Shown: positions 1-6,826 of the stretch, one piece after another
Position numbering within the stretch: position 1 is the stretch's first letter
Layout of the letters: each line of letters begins with the position of its first letter
NCBI GenBank assembly: GCA_964449305.1
Contig: CAYUYM010000095.1
Span: 1-13,109, forward strand
Direction of reading: 5' to 3'
DNA from: CAYUYM01 sp964449305
Lineage (GTDB): Bacteria; Bacteroidota; Ignavibacteria; SZUA-365; CAYQST01
Length of the DNA stretch: 13,109 nucleotides
The notes under the pieces: model-generated
Told to the model about the DNA's origin: nothing
Seen by the model: the letters and a program-made list of their open reading frames with translations, nothing else
Databases searched by the model: none
Made by a program: the position numbers and the translations under genes

Positions 1-65
1 AGTTGCGCGTGCGCCGTCGACAGGAATGCGACGAGCAGTATCATTGTAAGAAATCCCCGTTGCAT
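1..65 (-). CDS. N-terminus of a secreted protein (partial, signal peptide only)
   Basis: Reading the minus strand from an ATG at 65-63, 21 codons are visible before the window edge. They begin MQRGFLTMILLVAF and continue to STAHAQ, a classic Sec signal peptide: a short basic n-region (Arg3), a hydrophobic core (FLTMILLVAF), and an AHA-Q cleavage site typical of Bacteroidota secreted proteins. An AAGGAG ribosome binding site lies 5 nt upstream (76-71), which fixes the start. The mature protein lies outside the window, so its function cannot be called. Because the other three secreted proteins here carry T9SS tails, a T9SS client is a fair guess, but that is inference. A longer frame at 41-238 on the same strand is out of phase with this signal peptide and is not the gene. 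Confidence 0.8.
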   Translation of the reverse strand, partial: MQRGFLTMILLVAFLSTAHAQ

Positions 66-70
66 GCGTT

Positions 71-76
71 CTCCTT
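71..76 (-). promoter_or_regulatory. Shine-Dalgarno site of the left-edge gene
   Basis: AAGGAG on the minus strand, 5 nt before the ATG at 65. It is the main reason for accepting this very short visible CDS and its start. No convincing -35/-10 pair was found upstream of it. Confidence 0.7.
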
Positions 77-151
77 GGAAAATGGTGTGGATTGGATGGG
101 AATGAACTGTCCGGTGGTGTACAGGTTCATGATTCTGAAATCCCTTCGCCC

Positions 152-165
152 CACCCGGCCGGGTG
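152..165. repeat. Perfect 14-bp palindrome CACCCGGCCGGGTG
   Basis: The two 7-bp arms (CACCCGG and CCGGGTG) abut with no spacer, so this suits a dimeric DNA-binding protein better than an RNA hairpin. It sits about 90 bp upstream of the left-edge gene's start. GC-rich palindromes arise by chance fairly easily in GC-rich DNA, so a regulatory role is only a possibility. Confidence 0.35.
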
Positions 166-497
166 ACGCGTCCTGGTGATGGAGTGTTCCGGGGCGTCCC
201 GTCAATCGTCCTGCGACGTTCGGGGGCACTGGAGCCAATTCCAGGGATCGGGCTTTTTGCGGGGAGGCGTGTCCACTACCGGGGATGAGAAATCACATGG
301 CGGTGAGCACGTGTCGAGACAGGGAAAGTCCTTGCTGCGACTGATGGAGAAACTCGTGGTCGGCTGGATCAGATGATCCTTGACGCGGGGAGAACCAGAA
401 ATGCTGCGCTGAAACCAACGGTTGCTTGCATCGGATTTCCATGGGGGAAATCGCGGATCAAGGATACTTCAGCAATTCCAATAAATCAAGATCCATC

Positions 498-539
498 TTA
501 CATTTTTGTAATGCGAGACATAAGATCAACATTACAAAA
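498..539. promoter_or_regulatory. Nested inverted repeats, putative operator or 5' hairpin upstream of the 1498-aa gene
   Basis: Two overlapping dyads lie in an AT-rich patch. TTACA-N4-TGTAA spans 498-511. A longer perfect 10-bp inverted repeat follows, TTTTGTAATG (504-513) and CATTACAAAA (530-539), with a 16-nt spacer. The TTACA/TGTAA unit therefore occurs three times in alternating orientation. The element ends 121 bp upstream of the ATG at 661, so it could be an operator near the promoter or a stem-loop in a long leader. No T-run follows it in either direction that would make it a clean terminator. Confidence 0.45.
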
Positions 540-649
540 CCGTCAGTCGTTCCCCGGCAATCACCTGAAATTTTTTTCGCATGTTCAGAAGGGATTCGCT
601 ATGTTTGGTCTCCCGACGTGGATCAGTTGCACATTCTTCCATTCCCTCT

Positions 650-653
650 GAGG
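650..653 (+). promoter_or_regulatory. Ribosome binding site (GAGG) of the 1498-aa gene
   Basis: GAGG, 7 nt before ATG 661. Modest match and good spacing; it supports the start that produces the signal peptide. Confidence 0.5.
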
Positions 654-660
654 TTCATCC

Positions 661-3600
661 ATGAGAACGCAGTCCGCCCGTCCCACGTGGACGCTGTCCC
701 TCGTCATCGCATCCGCTCTTCTTCTCTCCATCGGCCATGCCGGCACGTTGACGAATTTCTCCTGGTCCGCGACAAGCAATGTCGCCGGGGCGCAGGACGT
801 CACCTACACCTTCTCCTTCACCACGGCGACGCAATTGAACTACGCCGATTCGAACTCCGTCCTCTACGCCGTTCAGCCACTGCTGAATGGCTGGAAGACG
901 CTTGATGTGATCAGAACCGCCATTGTCGTCACGGTGAATGGCACACCGGCCACAGTGTGGCAGTCCTTCACCAATGTCGGCAGATCGATCAACATCCGGC
1001 TTTCCTCGCCCAGCATCGTGCCTGCGGGATCGAACATCGTGATTGTCATCCCCCATGTGAACAACGCGGACACACCGGGGACCTACCCCTGGCAGTTCGT
1101 CCAGACGTCCCTGACCAACGGCACGGCGATCGACTCTCCTGTGTCCGTGAACCCGATCGTCCTCGTGGGCCCCGGCCCGCCGAAAGTCACCACCTCGCCG
1201 ATCGTCGTGACATCCAATTTCACCGCCACCGCGGGTGGCGTGGTGACCAGCGACAGTGGGCGCACAGTGACGGCCCGCGGTGTGTGCTACAACACTGCAG
1301 GCTCCCCCTACATCGCCGACCCCCACACCACGGACAGTTCGGGCATGGGTGCCTTCTCAAGTCCGCTGACCGGTCTGACTCCGGGGCGGACGTATCATGT
1401 GCGGGCGTATGCCACCAACAACCAGGGGACGTCCTATGGTGAGGAGCTGACCTTTGTCCCCCTTCTTTATTGCACGCCACCAACCTCCACCAATCCCTGC
1501 AGCAGCATCTGGATCGCGGAGGTGGCGGCTGCGTTTGTCGCTGGCGCCTTCAGCAATGGCACCGGCTGCACACCGACGTCCTATGCTGATTATCATGAGA
1601 CGTTCGTGATATCTCAGTATCAGGGTGCAACACAGATCCTCTACTTCACCTGTGGCAGTCAGGCAATGAACGTCTTCGCCTGGGTGGACTACGACGACAA
1701 CGGAGAATTCGATGCAGATGAGCAGGTGCTCACGAAGCGGTGGATCGGTCCGGGATTGACCGACACGACAGCCTTCCACATTCCCAGCGACGCCCCTCTG
1801 GGTGCGCACCGCATGCGCATCCGTGGTGAACACACCGCATCGGACGATCCGCTCACTGCCTGCGCCGTCCTGACGCACGGTGAGACCGAGGATTACACCC
1901 TGGAGGTGCTGCAGGGTGCCCCGGCAGCCCCGACGGCCATTGATGCATCACGCCAGACACTGTGTCCCGGCGACTCGACCACGCTCACGGCCCAGGGTGC
2001 TGTCGGCACGGTTCACTGGTACACCGGTGGCTGCGGCTCGACGCTCGTGTTCACGGGCCCAACCTTCACCGTATCCCCCTCGGGCACCACCACCTACTTC
2101 GCCCGCAACAACGACAACGGGTTCGACAGCGACAGTTGTGCCTCCATCACCATCAACGTCCGCGGCGCGTTCGATGCAGGAACCATCGCGACCACGGGGC
2201 AGCTCCTGTGCGCCGGAGCGGATCCGGATTCCATCACCAGCAGCACGAATGCCTCGGGTGGTGATGGAGCCATCACCTACCGCTGGCAGTCCAGCACGGA
2301 TGCCACCTTCACCTCACCCACCACCGAACCCGGCAGCAACACACCGGGGTTCAATCCCGCCATCCTGCCGGGAACGCGGTGGTTCCGCCGGCAGGCGCAC
2401 GATGATTCCTGCCACACCGCATGGGCGACCTCCACGGGCACGTGGAAGGTCACCGTCCTTCCCGAGGCACAGGTCAACGAACCATCCGACACGGTGGTGT
2501 GCAACGACGACCACGTTTCTGGCATCCCCTTCAGCACCACGAATGTGGTGGGCACCACCAGCTACACATGGACCAACAGCGACACCGCCATCGGACTCGC
2601 CTGGAGCGGATCGGGCGACCTGCCCTTCTTCGTTGCACGGAACTGGAGAAACGCCCCCCGCACGGCAACCATCGTCGTGACCCCGACACTCACCGAGGAC
2701 ACCACGAGCTGCATCGGACCATCGGAATCCTTCACCATCACCGTCAACCCGGAGGCCCAGGTGGACACGCTTCCGGATCTGACGTTCTGCCCCGGACAGT
2801 TCACCAACGTGATCGCCTTCTCGACGGAGAACACCGGCGGGATCACCTCCTACACCTGGACAAACTCCGACACCACCATCGGCCTCGCAGCAACAGGGGG
2901 CTTCGCCATCCCGATCTTCACGGCAACCAACAATGGCAGTGCACCGGTGACGGCGACCATCGAGGTCACGCCGACGTTCACGAACCTGGGGGTCAGTTGT
3001 CCAGGCCCATCGACGAGCTTCACGATCACGGTGAATCCCCAGCCCGGCGCCACCATCAGCGGCACCGACACCGTGTGTCTCGGCGCCGCCTCGCCGGCCA
3101 TCATCTTCACCGGCGCGAACGGCGTCCCACCCTACACCTTTGGCTACACACTGAATGGCGCACCGGTGGAGTACATCACCACGCTGGTCGGCGACACGGT
3201 GAGCCTGCTGCTCGACACTGGCACCGCCGGAACGACCACCTGCACACTTGTCTCCGTTGCAGACACCAACGGCTGCACGCAGCCGCAGAGCGGATCGGCC
3301 ACCGTCACGGTGCGCGAGGGCATCATGGGCTACATGGCGGGGACCACGCACGTGTGCCAGAACGCTGATGCACCGCTGATCCAATTCACGGGCGAAGGTG
3401 GCACGGCACCGTACACCTTCACCTACTCCATCAACGGTGGAACACCTGCATCGATCACCACCAGCGTGGGTGACACGGTGTCCGTCCCGCAGCCCACCAC
3501 CTCGGCGGATGAGTTCGACTGGTCCCTCATGCTCGTGGAGGATGCCAACGGTTGCACGAAGGATCTCTCGGGCATGGTGCTGATCACGGTCGACGCAGCC

Positions 3601-5157
3601 ACGGACGGTGGTGCGGCCGTCCCTGATCAATCCATCTGCACCGGAACGACACCGTCGGACCTGTCGATCGATGGTCGCGTGGGTGATGTGGTGAAATGGC
3701 AGTGGTCGGCGGATGCGTCGTTCACCTCGCCAACAGACATTGCCGACACGGCATCGACGCTGACGGGCGCATCCATGGGGCCGATCACGGCTCCGCGGTG
3801 GTTCCGGGCGATTGTGAAGAACGGCGAGTGCGGCGAGGAGGCATCGGTGGCGGCGAAGGTGTCTGTGACCTCCTGTGCGGCCAATGGCTCAGTGCGCTAC
3901 GTCAACCCGCAGAACACGGGGATGAACGGCATCACGGTGAAGCTGTACGCCGGAGCCACGGCCACGGGCATGCCCATCGGCATATCCACCACAAACAGCC
4001 AGGGAGGATACAGCTTCGGAACGATGGCACCTGGCACCTACACCATCCGGCTGGAATCGGCGGGCGGCGGCGGGTGGCTCACCTGGGGTGGCGTGAACTC
4101 CGCGGACTACCTTGCCGTGCAGCGGCACGTGGGCGGTTCCATCCTGCTTCCTTCAACACCGGCCATCGTGCGCCTTGCCGCGGACGTGAAGGCCCCGACC
4201 TGGCCGGCAGGCGCTCCGACGATCAATGCCGCGGACGTCTCCGCCATACGCTCGGCCTATCTCTCCAACAGCCCCGCAGGCTTCGACGTGGCACGCTGGA
4301 TCTTCACCCGCGGAAACACGCCGGGTGTGCCGGGCACGCTTCCCACACCGGCCAATCAGGCCTCGGACTTCACCTTCACGGTGACCGGCAGCCCGCTCGA
4401 TCTCAACTTCTCCGGGCTCTGCGCCGCGGATGTGAACGGATCCTACATCCCCCCCAGCGGCATCAAGAAGTCGGGAGAGCAGCTCCTCGTGACGCTGGGC
4501 CGCGACGGCACGGCATCATTGCGGGAGGGCGGACGCACGGAGGTTGCAGTGCGCATGCGTGACGCGGCCACCGTGGGCGCAGTGACGCTGCTCTTCATGC
4601 AGAACGACGCGCTGCGTGTGACGGCTGCCCGCATGGCAGACGGATCAGCACCGGACCTCGTCAGCCGCGACGGTGTGACGGCCCTGTACTGGTCGTCCCT
4701 CGACGCGCTCCATCTGCACGCGGGCGACCCCGTTCTGTGGCTGACCGTTGAAGCCGGCCCAGGCTACGACGGCCGCGACACGCAGCTCGAACTCGCGGAT
4801 GCGATTGAGAACGAGGTGGCGGATGCCGACGGTCGTCCGATCGTCGGGACGCACATGCAGGTTGCGGCACTCCGCGCCGATGCACCAGCCTCCGCGCTCA
4901 CCGTGTTTCCAAACCCCGTCACCACCACCGCAACCGTGCAGTTCATGGTGACCACCTCCGGCCCCGTGCGCCTGGCACTCCACGACGCCACGGGCCGTGA
5001 AGTGCGGGTGGTGGTGGCCGATGATCGCGATGGCGGCGTCCACACGGCGGCGCTCGAGACGGCCGATCTGCCGGCGGGGCTCTACCTGCTGCGCATGACC
5101 TCCATGGACGGCACGTCGGTACGGACACAACGGCAGCCGCTGATGATCATCCGATAG
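661..5157 (+). CDS. Giant multidomain T9SS-secreted surface protein (GEVED, Ig/PKD-like repeats, cohesin-like)
   Basis: This 1498-aa protein is predicted to be exported and anchored or released by the type IX system, probably as an adhesin-like or scaffold surface protein. In order: signal peptide at about 1-27 (hydrophobic TLSLVIASALLLSIGHA); uncharacterised beta-rich region at about 28-170; FN3-like domain at about 175-268 with the 'ARGVCYN...LTPGRTYHVRAYATN' signature; GEVED domain at about 270-418 ending HGETEDYTLEV; Ig-like domain at about 423-500; Ig-like domain at about 506-604; two PKD-like repeats at 605-700 and 701-796; two related repeats at about 797-886 and 888-980; Ig-like domain at about 982-1070; SdrD B/carboxypeptidase-regulatory-like module at about 1075-1137; degenerate dockerin-like segments (GGVNSADY near 1143, INAADVSA near 1188, AADVNGSY near 1255); cohesin-like beta domain at about 1275-1400; T9SS tail from VFPNPV at about 1415 to the end. 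No catalytic motif was seen. The gene stands alone, with a hairpin 9 nt after its stop. Confidence 0.9.
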   Translation: MRTQSARPTWTLSLVIASALLLSIGHAGTLTNFSWSATSNVAGAQDVTYTFSFTTATQLNYADSNSVLYAVQPLLNGWKTLDVIRTAIVVTVNGTPATVWQSFTNVGRSINIRLSSPSIVPAGSNIVIVIPHVNNADTPGTYPWQFVQTSLTNGTAIDSPVSVNPIVLVGPGPPKVTTSPIVVTSNFTATAGGVVTSDSGRTVTARGVCYNTAGSPYIADPHTTDSSGMGAFSSPLTGLTPGRTYHVRAYATNNQGTSYGEELTFVPLLYCTPPTSTNPCSSIWIAEVAAAFVAGAFSNGTGCTPTSYADYHETFVISQYQGATQILYFTCGSQAMNVFAWVDYDDNGEFDADEQVLTKRWIGPGLTDTTAFHIPSDAPLGAHRMRIRGEHTASDDPLTACAVLTHGETEDYTLEVLQGAPAAPTAIDASRQTLCPGDSTTLTAQGAVGTVHWYTGGCGSTLVFTGPTFTVSPSGTTTYFARNNDNGFDSDSCASITINVRGAFDAGTIATTGQLLCAGADPDSITSSTNASGGDGAITYRWQSSTDATFTSPTTEPGSNTPGFNPAILPGTRWFRRQAHDDSCHTAWATSTGTWKVTVLPEAQVNEPSDTVVCNDDHVSGIPFSTTNVVGTTSYTWTNSDTAIGLAWSGSGDLPFFVARNWRNAPRTATIVVTPTLTEDTTSCIGPSESFTITVNPEAQVDTLPDLTFCPGQFTNVIAFSTENTGGITSYTWTNSDTTIGLAATGGFAIPIFTATNNGSAPVTATIEVTPTFTNLGVSCPGPSTSFTITVNPQPGATISGTDTVCLGAASPAIIFTGANGVPPYTFGYTLNGAPVEYITTLVGDTVSLLLDTGTAGTTTCTLVSVADTNGCTQPQSGSATVTVREGIMGYMAGTTHVCQNADAPLIQFTGEGGTAPYTFTYSINGGTPASITTSVGDTVSVPQPTTSADEFDWSLMLVEDANGCTKDLSGMVLITVDAATDGGAAVPDQSICTGTTPSDLSIDGRVGDVVKWQWSADASFTSPTDIADTASTLTGASMGPITAPRWFRAIVKNGECGEEASVAAKVSVTSCAANGSVRYVNPQNTGMNGITVKLYAGATATGMPIGISTTNSQGGYSFGTMAPGTYTIRLESAGGGGWLTWGGVNSADYLAVQRHVGGSILLPSTPAIVRLAADVKAPTWPAGAPTINAADVSAIRSAYLSNSPAGFDVARWIFTRGNTPGVPGTLPTPANQASDFTFTVTGSPLDLNFSGLCAADVNGSYIPPSGIKKSGEQLLVTLGRDGTASLREGGRTEVAVRMRDAATVGAVTLLFMQNDALRVTAARMADGSAPDLVSRDGVTALYWSSLDALHLHAGDPVLWLTVEAGPGYDGRDTQLELADAIENEVADADGRPIVGTHMQVAALRADAPASALTVFPNPVTTTATVQFMVTTSGPVRLALHDATGREVRVVVADDRDGGVHTAALETADLPAGLYLLRMTSMDGTSVRTQRQPLMIIR
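2473..3048 (+). repeat. Tandem pair of 96-residue PKD-like domains inside the giant gene
   Basis: Residues 605-700 and 701-796 align without a single gap over 96 positions, with about half of residues identical by hand alignment. Conserved blocks include TSYTWTNSDT, TATI.VTPT and FTITVNP, and each copy has cysteines at positions 10 and 80. This is an in-frame 288-nt tandem duplication that has since diverged. Cys pairs at these positions are typical of the PKD-like/CHU-type Ig modules of Bacteroidota surface proteins. Confidence 0.8.
3049..3600 (+). repeat. Second tandem domain pair inside the giant gene
   Basis: Residues about 797-886 and 888-980 share the pattern VC.....P.I.FTG..G..PYTF.Y..NG, then ITT.VGDTVS, and later V.D.NGCT and TV. 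They are about 90 residues each. Like the preceding pair they look like duplicated Ig/SprB-like adhesive modules, more diverged from each other than the 96-residue pair. Confidence 0.7.
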
Positions 5158-5166
5158 CAGTGCAGC

Positions 5167-5206
5167 GTGGACAGTGGACGGCAGCCGGACGCCGTCCACT
5201 GTCCAC
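5167..5206 (+). terminator. 16-bp perfect hairpin after the giant gene
   Basis: GTGGACAGTGGACGGC (5167-5182) is exactly complementary to 5191-5206, with an 8-nt loop. It starts 9 nt after the TAG at 5155-5157, the position of a transcription terminator. There is no clean T-run on either side, so it may be a U-poor terminator or an mRNA-3'-end-stabilising hairpin. The arm contains a 7-nt near repeat (GTGGACA then GTGGACG). Confidence 0.7.
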
Positions 5207-5269
5207 CGGTCAATCGTTTCGTTCCCCGTTGCCACCGGCAGTCACAATTTTCCGTTCACCCAGGCGCCA

Positions 5270-5302
5270 CCCCGACACATGCCTCGAATCCCTGTGTCGG
5301 GG
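5270..5302 (-). terminator. 10-bp inverted repeat between convergent genes
   Basis: CCCCGACACA (5270-5279) pairs with TGTGTCGGGG (5293-5302) around a 13-nt loop. It lies 57 nt past the stop of the minus-strand PAS-GAF gene, so it most likely serves that transcript, although it would fold on either strand. Two GGCGCC hexamers (5263-5268 and 5316-5321) bracket it. No T-run follows, so the terminator call rests on position and stem strength. Confidence 0.5.
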
Positions 5303-5358
5303 CTTCGTGCTACCCGGCGCCAGCCGAATCGTCACTCATCCCTCCCGAATCCAACGGA

Positions 5359-6702
5359 TCACCTTCCCCCGGAGATGGCGAGTGTGAGTTGATCCACCAC
5401 CTCGTTGACAATCTCCACCTCCTCGATGGAAAACGACCGGGGGAAGTCCCAGGAGGCGATGAGCAATCCATAGAGGATGGACGGGGACTTCAGCGGCGCC
5501 ACGATGGCAGACTGCACGCCGATGTGCATGAGCCGCTGTGTCAATGGATGACGCGGATCCAGCGTCGCGACATCCTCGACAAGCTGCATCCCTTCGTGCA
5601 GTTCCTCCGCGATGAGTCCCCGGAGGGATGGAGGGACGGGAACGATCTCGACATCGACCCCCTCCCGCCGGGCATCTGAGACTGCCACATGCGCAAGGTC
5701 CTCTGCGATGTCGAACAGTCCGGCTGCGGCGCGGCGGCAGCCAAGCAGCGCGCGCAGGTGCCCGAGCGCATAATGGGTGATGGTTTCGGTGGAGGCCTCG
5801 CCGTCGAGCAGAGCCAGATCGATCGACCGGAGCATGGTCAGGCGCTGTGTGGTGCGCTCGAGCGCCCGTTCCACACAACGGCGCCGGGTGATGTCGAGCA
5901 TCGCGATCATGACATGCGGCACACCACCAATGCGCATGCTGGAGACGGTGGTGAGAACCGTGGCGGTGGTGCCGGAACGGGTCTTCACCGTCTGCTCAAC
6001 GTTCCGCAGGATGTCGCAATGCCGCAGCCCCTCTTCAAACGAGGACAGGTCGTCCGCATCGATCCCCAGATCCAGCTCGCGGATGGGGATGCCCAGCATG
6101 TCATTCCGCGCACGACAGAAGAGCGCTTCGCACGCGGCATTGACCTCAACAACGACAAACCCCGGCATCCGGGCCACCATCGCAGGCATGGCGATCTCGT
6201 TGAACAGTTTCGAATACCGCGTCTCTGCATCACGCAGCTCGGCGCTCTGCCGCGCCTGCTGTGTGATGTCGATGAAGCTGATGATGCAGGTGGTCGGGTG
6301 TTCCTCCCCACCCTTGGGCATGGGAACAACATTCTTCCAGATCCACGTGGTGCTGCCGTCAGGCTTTACAATGCCCAGGGAGATGCGAAACCGGGCCTTC
6401 CCGGTCTGGAACACCAGATTGTGCGGCAGGGCGTCATACGGCAGATCGCTTCCATCAGGATGGATGAGCCTCCACCCGGGATCGAAGGGAAGGACTCCCT
6501 TCAGCTGATCCTCCGACAGGCCAAGAATGCGCATGGCTGCCTGGTTCCATGCCTTGATGCCTTCATCACGATGCACGACAACGATGCCTTCGAACATCGA
6601 CTCCACCACGTTCTGATAGCCGAGATGAGCGTCGCCCACCTGCCCGGACCGCTGTTCACGATGGCGTGAGTGAAGCGAGAGTGTGATTGACGGGGATGCC
6701 AT
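5359..6702 (-). CDS. PAS-PAS-GAF sensory protein without an output domain
   Basis: This 447-aa protein has no signal peptide or membrane segment and is predicted to be cytoplasmic. PAS domain 1 covers about 29-150 (NVVESMFEGIVVVHRDEGIKAWN, then a PAC-like KPDGSTTWIWKNVVPM and FIDITQQ). PAS domain 2 covers about 160-275 (YSKLFNEIAMPAMVA...VEVNAACEALF...MLDITRRR). A GAF-like domain covers about 293-445, ending SFSIEEVEIVNEVVDQLTLAI. In related sensors a histidine kinase, GGDEF or similar effector normally follows such a GAF domain; here a TGA comes three codons later. The remaining intergenic stretch is too short to hide a frameshifted kinase. It may be a partner-dependent sensor or a decayed kinase. 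GAGG lies 4 nt before the ATG, and a strong sigma70-like promoter sits just upstream, so it is transcribed on its own. The ligand or cofactor is unknown; I see no obvious haem or flavin signature. Confidence 0.85.
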   Translation of the reverse strand: MASPSITLSLHSRHREQRSGQVGDAHLGYQNVVESMFEGIVVVHRDEGIKAWNQAAMRILGLSEDQLKGVLPFDPGWRLIHPDGSDLPYDALPHNLVFQTGKARFRISLGIVKPDGSTTWIWKNVVPMPKGGEEHPTTCIISFIDITQQARQSAELRDAETRYSKLFNEIAMPAMVARMPGFVVVEVNAACEALFCRARNDMLGIPIRELDLGIDADDLSSFEEGLRHCDILRNVEQTVKTRSGTTATVLTTVSSMRIGGVPHVMIAMLDITRRRCVERALERTTQRLTMLRSIDLALLDGEASTETITHYALGHLRALLGCRRAAAGLFDIAEDLAHVAVSDARREGVDVEIVPVPPSLRGLIAEELHEGMQLVEDVATLDPRHPLTQRLMHIGVQSAIVAPLKSPSILYGLLIASWDFPRSFSIEEVEIVNEVVDQLTLAISGGR

Positions 6703-6724
6703 GCGTCCTCAAAAAGTTGCGATC

Positions 6725-6753
6725 ATGATACGCCAATGCGGTGCCAAAGTCAA
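6725..6753 (-). promoter_or_regulatory. Sigma70-like promoter of the PAS-GAF gene
   Basis: On the minus strand, TTGACT (6753-6748) is separated by exactly 17 nt from TATCAT (6730-6725): five and four matches of six to the TTGACA/TATAAT consensus. A start about 7 nt past the -10, near 6718, would give a leader of only about 15 nt that is largely occupied by the GAGG ribosome binding site. It lies downstream of the terminator-like hairpin of the neighbouring gene, which fits independent expression. Confidence 0.65.
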
Positions 6754-6779
6754 TCCGGACGCTCATCGCCGAATACAGC

Positions 6780-6803
6780 GCGGGCGGTGTCACCACCGCC
6801 CGC
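6780..6803 (-). terminator. GC-rich hairpin after the dockerin/T9SS gene
   Basis: GCGGGCGGTG (6780-6789) pairs perfectly with CACCGCCCGC (6794-6803) around a 4-nt loop. Outer arms CGAAT (6770-6774) and ATTCG (6807-6811) can extend it across a small internal loop. It begins 23 nt after the TGA at 6829-6827 of the minus-strand gene, where a terminator is expected. No T-run is present. Confidence 0.65.
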
Positions 6804-6826
6804 AGCATTCGTGGACAGGCCCGCTG

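Larger units (their letters stand above)
66..660. other. Divergent non-coding region (about 595 bp)
   Basis: This region separates the left-edge minus-strand gene from the large plus-strand gene and should hold promoters for both. Frames at 176-376 and 373-651 (+) and 41-238 (-) give Arg/Ser/Pro-rich, family-less translations without good ribosome binding sites, and I regard them as spurious. The right half (about 455-600) is clearly more AT-rich than the rest of the window and contains nested inverted repeats. The left half contains a perfect GC-rich palindrome. No tRNA or recognised structured RNA was seen. I could not assign a confident -35/-10 pair. Confidence 0.6.

Noticed and set aside
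373..651. 92-codon plus-strand frame upstream of the giant gene
   Set aside because: It has no ribosome binding site, no family resemblance, and covers the AT-rich inverted-repeat region. It is more likely regulatory DNA.
2473..3600. Tandem repeats considered as a CRISPR or DNA-level satellite
   Set aside because: The repeats are coding, in frame, about 90-96 codons long, and conserved at protein level with diverged DNA. They are duplicated Ig/PKD-like domains.
2314..3630. 438-codon open frame on the minus strand, antisense to the giant gene
   Set aside because: The translation is rich in Arg, Gly, His and Asp with no recognisable family. It lies opposite a clearly real multidomain gene and results from codon bias in GC-rich DNA.
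5689..6669. 326-codon plus-strand frame opposite the PAS-GAF gene
   Set aside because: No family resemblance. The minus strand encodes recognisable PAS and GAF domains with a promoter and ribosome binding site.
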